Source of the DNA: Candidatus Helarchaeota archaeon
GTDB lineage: Archaea > Asgardarchaeota > Lokiarchaeia > Helarchaeales > JABXJV01
Assembly: GCA_013375355.1 (NCBI GenBank)
Contig: JABXJV010000104.1
Coordinates: 1-5,236, forward strand
Length of the DNA: 5,236 bases
Direction of reading: 5' to 3'
Below are positions 1-5,236 of the stretch, one piece after another. The notes beneath the pieces are model-generated. The model was given only the letters and a program-made list of their open reading frames with translations. It searched no databases and had not been told where the DNA came from. Every line of letters begins with the position of its first letter. Positions within the stretch are counted from its first letter, which is position 1. The position numbers and the translations under genes are program-made.

Positions 1-520
1 ATTGATATACCATTTCTGCAAGACGAACAATTGACTGTTCTACATTAAAACCTGTTTTTAAAGAAATTTCATAATATCCCTGGAGCATGTTGTCATTAAT
101 AAAATCCTCTATTTCTTCATCATTTACTTGCTTTCTTTCAAATAAATCAGCTTTATTTCCTAATAATATTATTGGAACGTTTGAATCATTCTCCCTCAAA
201 AATGAAATCCATTCGGAAAGTTTTTCAAAAGTTTCTCTCCGGGTTATGTCAAATAACAGTAAAATACCGGATACTCCCTTTATGTATTGAGGTCTTAAAG
301 ATCTATAACGATCTTGTCCAGTAAATGACCATACGATCAAACTGATAACCAAATCAATACTCTGTAATACTTTTACACTAAATGAGACACCAAAAATATT
401 TTCATGGAGATCTTCTAACCTTTTCTCAAACCTCTGTTCACAAAAATTGTTTAATGTACTCTTGCCTACTTCAGGCTCACCCAAAATAGCAATTTTAAAT
501 TTAAGCTTTTCTTTTACCAT
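1..520 (-). CDS. Ras/Rab-like small GTPase, C-terminus cut by window edge
   Basis: 173 codons are visible and no stop is reached before the window edge. G motifs in order: P-loop GEPEVGKST (residues 14-22), a G3-like segment WSFTGQ (64-69), G4 GNKAD (121-125) and G5 SLKTG (153-157). This is the Ras-superfamily layout, and spacing and length fit a protein of about 170-200 residues. By family it should bind GTP/GDP and act as a switch, possibly in membrane or signalling processes of an Asgard archaeon; the partner is unknown. Odd points: the G3 aspartate (DxxG, Mg-coordinating) is Ser65, and the switch I threonine seems replaced (residues around 41-44 read NIFG), so GTP hydrolysis may be altered. 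The glutamine after G3 is kept. The start is ATG at 520 because an in-frame TAA lies six codons upstream. The N-terminus matches the remnant ORF at 3005-3169. Family assignment is firm; the precise subfamily is not. Confidence 0.9.
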   Translation of the reverse strand, partial: MVKEKLKFKIAILGEPEVGKSTLNNFCEQRFEKRLEDLHENIFGVSFSVKVLQSIDLVISLIVWSFTGQDRYRSLRPQYIKGVSGILLLFDITRRETFEKLSEWISFLRENDSNVPIILLGNKADLFERKQVNDEEIEDFINDNMLQGYYEISLKTGFNVEQSIVRLAEMVYQ

Positions 521-555
521 TAATTTAACTAGCCTTTAATCCTATCAATAAAATC

Positions 556-567
556 TATAAAATATAT
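556..567 (-). promoter_or_regulatory. Putative TATA box of the small GTPase gene
   Basis: On the minus strand this reads ATATATTTTATA. It lies about 42 bases ahead of the GTPase ATG, so a start 25 bases downstream would give a leader of roughly 15 bases. The whole region is AT-rich, so this is a positional guess. The rest of 521-687 shows no convincing gene. Confidence 0.35.
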
Positions 568-660
568 GTTTAAAAATATTAATTAACATTTCATATATAG
601 AAGCTTTTTTAACAAATAATCAAGAAATGGTTGTTCTTGACCAGATAGGATTTAAAGTAA

Positions 661-668
661 CAAAAAAT
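661..668 (-). terminator. Possible T-tract terminator after the LAGLIDADG gene
   Basis: On the minus strand, about 20 bases past the TGA stop at 688-690, the sequence reads TATTTTTTG. Archaeal transcription often ends at such T-rich tracts without a hairpin. In DNA this AT-rich the evidence is weak. Confidence 0.25.
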
Positions 669-687
669 AAATTGTTATTATTTAAAT

Positions 688-2703
688 TCAGACCTTTACA
701 TCCTTATGATAATATTTATGTCGAATACCATGGCGGGTCTTTTCTCCGATCCTTTTTACGAGTCCAGAGTCCATCAAATCCCCAATATTATTATAAAATG
801 TTCCTCTGCCTATATCGAGTCCTTTAATAATCTCCTTTATTGTCATTGGTCTTCCTTTATCAATAAGAAAATTAACAATTTTTTTCCCCCCTCTCTTAAA
901 TTTGGGATTAACAATTCTGTCTATTAATGATTTGTTCAAAGTATTTTTAAGCCTTGGAGCGACTAAGTCAATTGTTTTTTCAAGAATTTGTTCCTTTGGT
1001 TCAAGATAATGTATGGGAGGATCAAAAATGGCTAACTTTGAGTTTATTATATTCAGACATTTGTTTTCTTGTTCCTCAGTTATGTAAGGAGATTGAACTT
1101 CGCATATGTATCTAGCAGCAGTTTTTAAAGCAAGGTTTCTCTTGTCGACCTCATTTAAAGTTAATTTATTATCACCATAAATAATATCTTCATAGATTTT
1201 AAGAGCTTTTTTCTGAACATTTAATATTTCATCTAAATTCGTTCCTAAATGTTTATATTTTATTACATCTGCAATTCTTAATTCCCTAAGCAGAAGACTT
1301 ATATCTAAAGCACTCGCTTTATCAAAGCCTTCAAATATAGCACCCTTCCCAATTTTAACACCTCTATCGAAACCGATTTTATTTTGAAAATTTTTCACGT
1401 CATCAATGCGGACGAGTGATACCCCTACTGGACATCCTCTATCTTTTTTAATAGCGGGTAGATAATTTAGACTTTCAAACATAGATAAAATGTCTTTTTG
1501 GATTGTTGGATGAGTTGCAGAAAATTTAATAATTATCGGCAGCCTAAAAATCTTTTCTTTTTTACCCTTAACATTCCTTTCAATTTCCTGTATATCACAT
1601 TTTACAGAACCTTCCGTGTTAGCAATAATTCGTAATAAAGAATTTTTTGACCTATCATTTTGCATCATCGGTAAATTTGCGGGTGGAAAAGGAACATTTT
1701 TGCTGCAAGCTGAATTCTTTAATAGGTTCCCATGGACAACTCTTAAACTAGATGGTCTATTTCTATTAATTAACTCTAAATATTCGTTAACGTAACCACT
1801 TTTTATTTCATCATCAGTAAAGGCTTTGGTCCTAAAAGAGGGAAAGTAACTTAATAATATATTAATCAATTTTGGATGATTTATGCTAGTTTCCATCATT
1901 TGAGGATTTTTTTGCGGTTCTGTTCTCCTTATGGAAAATAAGGCATCTGGAGTAAAGTACTGAATAAGTTCCATAAATTTCTTATGTAGAATTGGAGAAG
2001 TGTTAGAAAATGCAATCTTGTTTGACTTAAGATCTACATAACCATCTGTTAAAAGAAAAGCAGCTAATAATTTTAATTTCTCTTCTAGAAAAGGATTTTT
2101 TTCAAAAAAAAAGTAATTCAAATTGTAAGATTCATTTTTATTCCTTGTAAAAAGAAAATCATAAGAAATTTTACTCCCAGCTTCGATATCGTTAGTTAAA
2201 TAACTTATAGCCTCTAAATGCCATATATGGCTCAAGTAATTCTTATTTAAATCAGATATACAAGAATTTAAAGAATTACTATTTTCTTCAAGATTTTTTA
2301 TGTAATCATCGGTAATGACAGAAGGGATACATTTTTCTGTAGAATTAGCAAGAAATGTAATTTTTTTTATGATGTTAGCTTTTTTCCAAGCCGGATCTAG
2401 GAACTTTTTATTCAATCTATATTTGCAATTATCTAATAATTTATTTCTCAGTTCCTTGGAAATATCTATTTTTTCAATGACATTTGAACAAGCTAAATTA
2501 ATATTATTTTGATTCAATCCTTCATTTTCAAATTCTTCTATTATGTCATTAAAATTAATTTTATTATTAAAATTATTTAAACACTCTATTAACGCTTTGT
2601 CTTGTTCATTTATCGGTAATTTCTTTATTGAGTTATTACAAAGACCAATTAACTTATCTTTTATTTTTTTATCGAGTCTGGACAGCCATTTTTCTATAAC
2701 CAT
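688..2703 (-). CDS. Free-standing LAGLIDADG protein with C-terminal winged helix
   Basis: About 671 residues. The numbering here counts from the longer GTG start at 2712, which adds three residues. ATG at 2703 is preferred because it is the stronger start codon, but neither has a clear ribosome-binding site. The N-terminal ~200 residues are helical-looking and unrecognised. Motif 1, LAAFLLTDG, spans 216-224, with the metal-binding acid position filled by Asp223. Motif 2, LLRIIANTEG, spans 359-368, with Glu367 in that position. After motif 2, residues ~391-448 show the usual LAGLIDADG pattern (IKFSATHP, then LVRIDDV and KIGF). Residues ~606-670 look like a winged helix, with a likely recognition helix at GRGTFYNNIGDLMDSG. 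Pairing LAGLIDADG repeats with an HTH recalls bacterial WhiA, a regulator, but this protein is twice as long and keeps both acids, so it could still be a nuclease. No intein splicing blocks are seen. Regulator versus homing endonuclease is unresolved. Confidence 0.85.
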   Translation of the reverse strand: MVIEKWLSRLDKKIKDKLIGLCNNSIKKLPINEQDKALIECLNNFNNKINFNDIIEEFENEGLNQNNINLACSNVIEKIDISKELRNKLLDNCKYRLNKKFLDPAWKKANIIKKITFLANSTEKCIPSVITDDYIKNLEENSNSLNSCISDLNKNYLSHIWHLEAISYLTNDIEAGSKISYDFLFTRNKNESYNLNYFFFEKNPFLEEKLKLLAAFLLTDGYVDLKSNKIAFSNTSPILHKKFMELIQYFTPDALFSIRRTEPQKNPQMMETSINHPKLINILLSYFPSFRTKAFTDDEIKSGYVNEYLELINRNRPSSLRVVHGNLLKNSACSKNVPFPPANLPMMQNDRSKNSLLRIIANTEGSVKCDIQEIERNVKGKKEKIFRLPIIIKFSATHPTIQKDILSMFESLNYLPAIKKDRGCPVGVSLVRIDDVKNFQNKIGFDRGVKIGKGAIFEGFDKASALDISLLLRELRIADVIKYKHLGTNLDEILNVQKKALKIYEDIIYGDNKLTLNEVDKRNLALKTAARYICEVQSPYITEEQENKCLNIINSKLAIFDPPIHYLEPKEQILEKTIDLVAPRLKNTLNKSLIDRIVNPKFKRGGKKIVNFLIDKGRPMTIKEIIKGLDIGRGTFYNNIGDLMDSGLVKRIGEKTRHGIRHKYYHKDVKV

Positions 2704-2723
2704 AATTAACACAGCACTTAAAT

Positions 2724-2816
2724 TTATCTTTTTTTTATTAATGTAAAATAATCTTTGGATTTAACTTGGGAAAGTTCTAACTCAACAAAATCTTGATCAA
2801 TTTTCAGAGAATCCAT
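2724..2816 (-). CDS. Small 30-aa ORF leading the LAGLIDADG operon
   Basis: ATG at 2816, TAA at 2724-2726. The product begins MDSLKIDQDFVELELSQ and ends with a basic tail (IKKR), an acidic front with a charged end; it is not recognised. In its favour: an AGGA sits 7 bases before the ATG, a TATA-like TTTTAAATTTA lies about 30-40 bases upstream, and the stop is 20 bases before the ATG of the LAGLIDADG gene. It could be a real microprotein, a leader peptide that couples or tunes translation of the downstream gene, or a chance frame. No homology could be judged by eye. Confidence 0.4.
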   Translation of the reverse strand: MDSLKIDQDFVELELSQVKSKDYFTLIKKR

Positions 2817-2846
2817 AAATTATTCCTACATAATATTAATTAGAGC

Positions 2847-2857
2847 TAAATTTAAAA
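2847..2857 (-). promoter_or_regulatory. Putative TATA box for the small ORF and LAGLIDADG gene
   Basis: The minus strand reads TTTTAAATTTA. A start about 25 bases downstream falls near 2828, just ahead of the AGGA ribosome-binding site and the ATG at 2816. The repeat cluster begins only 6 bases upstream of it, a typical place for an operator. Confidence 0.4.
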
Positions 2858-2863
2858 CAACAA

Positions 2864-2913
2864 GGTAAAAAAAGTAAAAAAGGTAAAAAAAGTTAAATTT
2901 TACTATTTTTACC
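2864..2913. repeat. Three 16-bp repeats with a 32-bp near-palindrome (candidate operator)
   Basis: Unit 1 is GGTAAAAAAAGTAAAA at 2864-2879. Unit 2 is GGTAAAAAAAGTTAAA at 2882-2897, in the same direction and offset by 18 bp. Unit 3 is TTTTACTATTTTTACC at 2898-2913, inverted. The reverse complement of unit 3 matches unit 1 at 15 of 16 positions and unit 2 at 14 of 16. Units 2 and 3 abut to form a 32-bp palindrome. The cluster lies between outward-facing TATA-like boxes on both strands, each 6-8 bp away. A binding site for a dimeric winged-helix protein, perhaps the neighbouring LAGLIDADG-HTH protein, is a reasonable inference. Confidence 0.7.
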
Positions 2914-2920
2914 TAACTAC

Positions 2921-2933
2921 TTTATATTTTAAA
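2921..2933 (+). promoter_or_regulatory. Putative plus-strand TATA box
   Basis: TTTATATTTTAAA sits 7 bases beyond the inverted repeat unit. It would start a plus-strand transcript near 2955 reading into the micro-ORF at 2990. The only support is the motif and its symmetrical place opposite the minus-strand TATA box. Confidence 0.3.
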
Positions 2934-2989
2934 TCCTTTAATTAAATTTAGAAACATATGGTAAAATAATCCGTTTAAAAAAGGATTGG

Positions 2990-3052
2990 ATGGGAAGATA
3001 TAAATTATTTAATGGTAAATGGGAACCAGATCCACATTGGACCGGTGATTAA
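2990..3052 (+). CDS. Possible 20-aa micro-ORF
   Basis: ATG at 2990, TAA at 3050-3052. The peptide begins MGRYKLFNGKW and ends DPHWTGD. It has two tryptophans and two prolines, unusual for random AT-rich sequence, and is preceded by AAGGATTGG (AGGA 4 bases from the ATG). No other in-frame ATG, GTG or TTG exists back to the upstream TAA. It could be a microprotein, the tail of a decayed gene, or chance. It overlaps the unconserved tail of the antisense GTPase remnant. Not recognised. Confidence 0.22.
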   Translation: MGRYKLFNGKWEPDPHWTGD

Positions 3053-3169
3053 TAAATTTCTTCTTTATTTTTTTAATAAATTAAATAATAAAAATCGTCC
3101 GAGTTCATAATATCTATAAACAACCTCTGGTTCTCCTAAAATAGCAATTTTGAATTTTAATTTTTCCAT
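3005..3169 (-). pseudogene. Truncated second small GTPase, broken in the P-loop
   Basis: ATG at 3169 opens a 54-codon frame starting MEKLKFKIAILGEPEV. This repeats the N-terminus of the intact GTPase at 1-520 (KLKFKIAILGEPEV, 14 of 14 residues). After Val16, where GKST should complete the P-loop, the sequence changes to VYRYYELGRFLL, and nothing GTPase-like follows to the TAA at 3005. Nine of the 14 shared codons differ, all synonymously, so the copies diverged under selection before this one was broken. A good ribosome-binding site remains (GAGG, 5 bases before ATG), and the frame starts 20 bases after the membrane-protein gene, so it was probably co-transcribed with it. It cannot bind nucleotide in this form. 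Whether the 54-aa peptide is still made is unknown. Confidence 0.75.
3074..3095 (-). terminator. Possible T-rich terminator of the membrane protein/GTPase-remnant unit
   Basis: On the minus strand, just after the remnant loses similarity, there is a T-rich run (ATTTTTATTATTTAATTTATT). This could end the transcript in the archaeal manner. Composition is the only evidence. Confidence 0.25.
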
Positions 3170-3189
3170 GAAAGCCTCAGTCCAATTTA

Positions 3190-3411
3190 CTATCCTGGAG
3201 GACCACCAAAATCTATTGAAAATTCTCGAAATTCATACGTGGTGGCGAATATATATATAAATATTAAAAAGAATACAGCCATTATCAACCCCCCTATTAT
3301 AAGCCAAGATAAAGCGAATTTTTCTTTCGCCGTAACTATAGCTTCGCTTTCTCTTATGCTATTAGATAAATTTTTGAATAAGCGAAATTGAGAAATAATT
3401 AAACTAAGCAT
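3190..3411 (-). CDS. Small single-pass membrane protein, unknown function
   Basis: 73 residues. The N-terminal ~32 residues are polar and charged (ESEAIVTAKEK before the membrane). One transmembrane segment lies at about 34-56 (SWLIIGGLIMAVFFLIFIYIF), followed by a short tail ending DFGGPPG. More positive charge on the N-side suggests N-in, C-out. The start is ATG at 3411, because two in-frame TAA codons lie just before it. No ribosome-binding site is seen, and a TATA box about 26 bases upstream fits a leaderless message. It is followed after 20 bases by the GTPase remnant, so it once led a membrane protein plus GTPase pair and might have served that GTPase at a membrane. It does not resemble SecE or Sec61-beta convincingly; left as hypothetical. 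Confidence 0.65.
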   Translation of the reverse strand: MLSLIISQFRLFKNLSNSIRESEAIVTAKEKFALSWLIIGGLIMAVFFLIFIYIFATTYEFREFSIDFGGPPG

Positions 3412-3432
3412 AATTTATTAAAGACAAACTTT

Positions 3433-3442
3433 TATTATAAAA
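3433..3442 (-). promoter_or_regulatory. Putative TATA box of the membrane-protein gene
   Basis: The minus strand reads TTTTATAATA, centred about 26 bases before the ATG at 3411. This predicts a transcript starting at or next to the start codon (leaderless), in line with the absent ribosome-binding site. Confidence 0.4.
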
Positions 3443-3464
3443 TTTTTTAAAAAGTTGATAATTG

Positions 3465-3473
3465 AATATATAG
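3465..3473 (+). promoter_or_regulatory. Putative TATA box of dapF
   Basis: AATATATAG is centred near 3470, predicting a transcript start around 3495 and a leader of about 20 bases to the ATG at 3517. It shares the short divergent region with the promoter of the membrane-protein gene. Confidence 0.45.
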
Positions 3474-3516
3474 AAAAAATCAACTACTTCAAATTATTTA
3501 TGAGATGAAGGACACT

Positions 3517-4362
3517 ATGCATTTCTTTAAATATTCTTCAATTGGAAATGACTTTATTCTAATTAATAATATTGAAGAGAAAATTCCCGAGAATAAATTT
3601 TCAGATTTAGCCAAACGTCTTTGTAGGAGAAGATTCAATATAGGTGCAGATGGTATTCTAATATTAGAAAAAAGTCAAAAAGCAGATTTCAAAATGCGCA
3701 TTTTTAATTCTGACGGTTCAGAAGCCGAAATGTGTGGAAATGGAATCAGGGCTATTGCAAAACATGTATATGACTCTAGATTGACAAAAAGTACGGAAAT
3801 CCGGGTAGAAACCTTAGCTGATATTAAGATTCTTAAATTATTTTTAAAAGATAATTTGGTTGAAAGTATCGAAGTCGATATGGGCACTCCTAAATTACTA
3901 CGTAATGAAATTCCTATGACTGGAGTAAATAAGAAAGTAATTGGTGAAGAATTTCGTGTTGATGATGAAATTTATAAAATAACTTGTGTTTCTATGGGAA
4001 ATCCACATTGTATAATTTATGATGATGATGTTAATTCAATTGATATAAAAATTGGTAAAAAAATCGAAACTCACCAACTCTTTCCAAATAAAACTAATGT
4101 AGAATTCGTACAAGTGCTAAATAATAATGAACTTTTAGTAAAAGTTTGGGAAAGAGGAGCAGGTGAGACATTAGCTTGTGGTACGGGAGCATGTGCCACA
4201 GTAGTTAGTTCAGTCTTAAATAATTATGTTAAAAAAGATCAATTAATTACAGTACATTTACCTGGGGGAGATTTAAAGATTAAATGGGCTGATGATGACC
4301 ATGTATATATGACCGGACCTTCAGAAAAAGCATTTGAAGGGGATGTGGATTTGAAGGGATAA
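3517..4362 (+). CDS. dapF: Diaminopimelate epimerase DapF
   Basis: Cytoplasmic, cofactor-independent racemase-type enzyme that converts LL- to meso-diaminopimelate in lysine synthesis by the DAP route. About 281 residues, the usual family length. Family marks (numbered from 3517): SSIGNDF (7-13); the first catalytic cysteine, Cys73, in EMCGNGIRA; GNPH (161-164); ERGAGET (212-218); and the second catalytic cysteine, Cys221, in ACGTGACA. Both thiols of the two-base mechanism are present. ATG at 3517 is chosen over ATG at 3505 (four residues longer) because MHFFKYSSIGNDF aligns with the usual DapF N-terminus and AGGA lies 4 bases ahead. Transcribed alone, divergent from the membrane-protein gene. 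Its stop is 1 base from the stop of the opposing uridylyltransferase gene. No other lysine gene is in view. Confidence 0.95.
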   Translation: MHFFKYSSIGNDFILINNIEEKIPENKFSDLAKRLCRRRFNIGADGILILEKSQKADFKMRIFNSDGSEAEMCGNGIRAIAKHVYDSRLTKSTEIRVETLADIKILKLFLKDNLVESIEVDMGTPKLLRNEIPMTGVNKKVIGEEFRVDDEIYKITCVSMGNPHCIIYDDDVNSIDIKIGKKIETHQLFPNKTNVEFVQVLNNNELLVKVWERGAGETLACGTGACATVVSSVLNNYVKKDQLITVHLPGGDLKIKWADDDHVYMTGPSEKAFEGDVDLKG

Positions 4363-4363
4363 T

Positions 4364-5236
4364 CTAAAAGTCCTCTTCAATTAAAGTAAGCTTTAAATAA
4401 CCGCAATATGGACATAGACCTAATTCGCCAAAATAATACTCTCCACACATGACGCAACGGGTTTTAATATTTTTCAATTGTTGTGCTGCATGTTCAGGAT
4501 TTTCACTTACTCGAATCCCGGTTAACATTTCAAAACCTGCAGGTTCATTTAACCCTCGAGGTATGATTTCAATAAATAAGTGCCAACGATCTTCAAAAAT
4601 TTTAGGAGATTGATGATATAATATATTATAGTCCAATTTACCAAAATTTCCAATAATTCTATTCGTAGCAATTTTAATTATTTTTGCAAGTTCTAATATT
4701 TCATCATCAGTTAAAGCTAAGAGATTTGGAATATGTCTTTTAGCTAAAATTCGAATTGTATAAGGATAAATATACTTTGGACAATATTCTATGAAATGTT
4801 TGTATTCTCTGAGAATATATTGGTCCTCTTTAGTCATGACTTCATGATATCTTTTGCATAATCCACAATCCCCTTTTTTAAAAATCTCATTAGCATTATT
4901 AATAAGACGATTTGGAATCTGGTTCAGAAGAACTAATTGGGAATGGATATGCTCCATCGAACTTTGTGCTGCTTTACCTTGATTCTTGTAAAGAACAGTA
5001 CAAATATATTCACCATAATGTTTTTTGATTAAAGCAATATAAGCAATTAAACATGCTTTTATACTATTCTGACTTAATAGATTAAAAGATGTAAGATGTT
5101 CTCGTGACTCAATAATTACAAAATTTAAAGATTTAACTTCTTTAATAGATTTATCTATAATCGGAAAAATATTTTTAACAACTAGTATAGAATACTCGTC
5201 TGTACTATTCGGTGTTTCTCTCCACTCAAATTCATC
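4364..5236 (-). CDS. galT: Galactose-1-phosphate uridylyltransferase-like protein (HIT superfamily), N-terminus beyond window
   Basis: 290 residues are visible and the frame is open to the right edge, so the N-terminus is missing. An internal ATG at 4957 is not the start, since the family block YKNQGKAAQSSMEHIHSQ continues through it. By family it moves UMP (or another nucleotidyl group) between a nucleotide sugar and a hexose 1-phosphate. Visible marks (window numbering): FVIIESREH (39-47); catalytic EHIHSQ (95-100; HPHSQ in most relatives), with His98 the expected nucleophile; CGLC (124-127); YHQSP (207-211); then RWHLFIEIIPR and AGFEMLTGI (~217-242), the GalT C-terminal half. Odd points: the HxH of the C-terminal metal site reads H219-L-F221, losing one ligand, and the protein ends in CxxC-x10-CxxC (261-278), a zinc-ribbon-like tail. 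A related nucleotidyltransferase/phosphorylase activity is possible. Confidence 0.85.
   Translation of the reverse strand, partial: DEFEWRETPNSTDEYSILVVKNIFPIIDKSIKEVKSLNFVIIESREHLTSFNLLSQNSIKACLIAYIALIKKHYGEYICTVLYKNQGKAAQSSMEHIHSQLVLLNQIPNRLINNANEIFKKGDCGLCKRYHEVMTKEDQYILREYKHFIEYCPKYIYPYTIRILAKRHIPNLLALTDDEILELAKIIKIATNRIIGNFGKLDYNILYHQSPKIFEDRWHLFIEIIPRGLNEPAGFEMLTGIRVSENPEHAAQQLKNIKTRCVMCGEYYFGELGLCPYCGYLKLTLIEEDF

Noticed and set aside
87..290. Plus-strand open frame over the GTPase
   Set aside because: Antisense to clear G4 and G5 motifs of the GTPase; Ser/Phe-rich shadow translation.
627..927. Two plus-strand open frames (627-827 and 706-927)
   Set aside because: They run antisense through the winged-helix end of the LAGLIDADG gene and show no family features; the low GC content readily yields such frames.
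688..2712. An intein or a group I intron ORF
   Set aside because: No splicing blocks, no in-frame host protein on either side, and a complete free-standing ORF with an added HTH; no intron core could be recognised in the AT-rich flanks.
2315..2746. Plus-strand hydrophobic-looking open frames (2315-2512 and 2543-2746)
   Set aside because: Antisense to the Lys/Asn-rich N-terminal region of the LAGLIDADG protein; the Phe/Leu/Ile-rich translation is an artefact of A-rich codons on the other strand.
2864..2913. CRISPR array
   Set aside because: Only three short A-rich units, one inverted, with 0-2 bp between them; no regular spacers and no cas genes.
3675..3887. Minus-strand open frame inside dapF
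   Set aside because: Antisense to the region encoding the first catalytic cysteine of DapF, with no features of its own.
4364..4957. A 197-aa protein beginning at the ATG at 4957
   Set aside because: The frame continues open to 5236 with clear GalT-family sequence, and the ATG lies within the catalytic block just before HIHSQ, so it is an internal methionine.

Overview
The window is a very AT-rich archaeal segment. The best guess for its source is an Asgard (Promethearchaeota/Lokiarchaeia-like) archaeon. The reasons are a Ras/Rab-type small GTPase plus the remnant of a second one, AT-rich TATA-like boxes about 25 bases ahead of probable transcription starts, some apparently leaderless, and a mix of archaeal-style and bacterial-type metabolic genes. 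This lineage call is inference from gene content, not a database match.

Layout, left to right. Positions 1-520 (minus) hold a small GTPase, complete at its N-terminus and cut by the window edge. Positions 688-2703 (minus) hold a large free-standing protein with two LAGLIDADG motifs and a C-terminal winged helix. A 30-codon ORF with its own ribosome-binding site precedes it (2724-2816, minus). Upstream of that ORF is a 50-bp cluster of three 16-bp repeats, including a 32-bp near-palindrome, lying between two divergent TATA-like boxes. On the plus side of the cluster is a 20-codon possible micro-ORF. Next come the remnant of a second small GTPase gene (3005-3169, minus) and a 73-aa single-pass membrane protein (3190-3411, minus). 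They are followed by diaminopimelate epimerase dapF (plus) and, tail to tail with it, a galactose-1-phosphate uridylyltransferase-like gene (minus) that runs off the right edge.

The most interesting feature is the relation between the two GTPase 5' ends. The remnant repeats the N-terminus of the intact GTPase (14 of 14 residues identical, 9 of 14 codons different) and stops exactly inside the P-loop, before GKST. The LAGLIDADG gene, its small upstream ORF and the palindromic repeats all lie between the remnant and the intact gene, which point the same way. One reading is that a roughly 2.6-kb LAGLIDADG-encoding element entered a GTPase gene at its P-loop and brought a replacement 5' end and promoter. 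The plainer reading is a tandem GTPase pair in which one copy decayed. The sequence alone does not decide between them.

The metabolic genes at the right (lysine/DAP pathway; nucleotide-sugar/HIT family) appear unrelated to the left-hand block. The intergenic stretches 521-687 and 2817-2989 hold promoters and repeats but no further convincing gene.
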